Assembly: GCA_050011535.1 (NCBI GenBank)
Contig: JBEKIX010000148.1
Span: 1-5,779 of the forward strand
Direction: 5' to 3'
From: JAFNAG01 sp050011535
GTDB lineage: Bacteria; Acidobacteriota; UBA6911
Length of the DNA stretch: 5,779 bases
Shown: in pieces, positions 5,724 to 5,779 of the stretch
Position numbering within the stretch: position 1 is the first letter of the stretch
Layout of the letters: each line of letters starts with the position of its first letter
Position numbers and translations under genes: made by a program
The notes under the pieces: generated by a model
What the model was told of the DNA's origin: nothing
Databases searched by the model: none
Seen by the model: the letters and a program-made list of their open reading frames with translations, nothing else

Positions 5724-5779
5724 CTAGAAACCGAACTGTCGAGGGTTGCGGCCGATCAGAATCGCCGCAAACACCTTCG
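5724..5779 (-). CDS. Possible C-terminal end of an upstream minus-strand gene
   Basis: Reading leftwards from the edge, one frame gives KVFAAILIGRNPRQFGF and then TAG at 5726-5724. It has GC-rich third positions like the neighbours and a plausible hydrophobic C-terminus. A competing frame runs further, to a TAA at 5661-5659 only 15 bases before hpnH, with more random composition. At most one is real, and neither can be assigned to a family from so few residues. If the first is right, about 80 bases of intergenic sequence separate it from hpnH. Confidence 0.2.
   Translation of the reverse strand, partial: KVFAAILIGRNPRQFGF

Noticed and set aside
5284..5727. Plus-strand open frame opposite the start of hpnH
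   Set aside because: It lies mostly antisense to the conserved radical SAM core and has no recognisable family features.

Overview
The window is GC-rich, densely coding bacterial chromosome, probably from an Acidobacteria-like or deltaproteobacterial-like lineage. That placement is an inference from gene content: a hopanoid radical-SAM gene (HpnH), a Ycf46-type AAA ATPase, a PilZ protein and a stand-alone YedF/DsrE-like protein. There is no rRNA or other phylogenetic marker. I saw no tRNA, rRNA, CRISPR array, transposase, integrase or phage gene.

The left half is transcribed on the plus strand. It holds the 3' end of a highly charged coiled-coil protein (1-561), a uroporphyrinogen-decarboxylase-superfamily protein that lacks the usual zinc ligands (626-1597), a small DsrE/YedF-type sulfur-relay-like protein with a strong ribosome binding site (1656-2006), and a small PilZ-domain protein (2028-2372). 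Gaps are 64, 58 and 21 bases, so at least the last two or three genes could share a transcript.

The right half is on the minus strand. Reading from the right, it holds hpnH (5643-4522), a small protein with an Sm-like-looking beta core (4515-4102), and a Ycf46-like AAA ATPase (about 3997-2447). The first two genes are 6 bases apart. About 100 bases containing a hairpin separate the second gene from the best-supported ATPase start. The two gene sets converge at 2373-2446, where no clear intrinsic terminator is visible. The right edge may hold the last codons of another minus-strand gene.

Functionally, HpnH is the only gene with a precise role: it makes adenosylhopane, the first step of extended (C35) hopanoid synthesis. 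The small Sm-like protein and the AAA ATPase travel with it in a probable operon, but nothing in the sequence says they act on hopanoids. No clear new defence or mobile system is present. The items most worth a second look are the hpnH-small protein-ATPase linkage, the palindrome-containing extra tail of HpnH, and the zinc-ligand-free URO-D homologue. No stretch longer than 300 bases lacks a gene.
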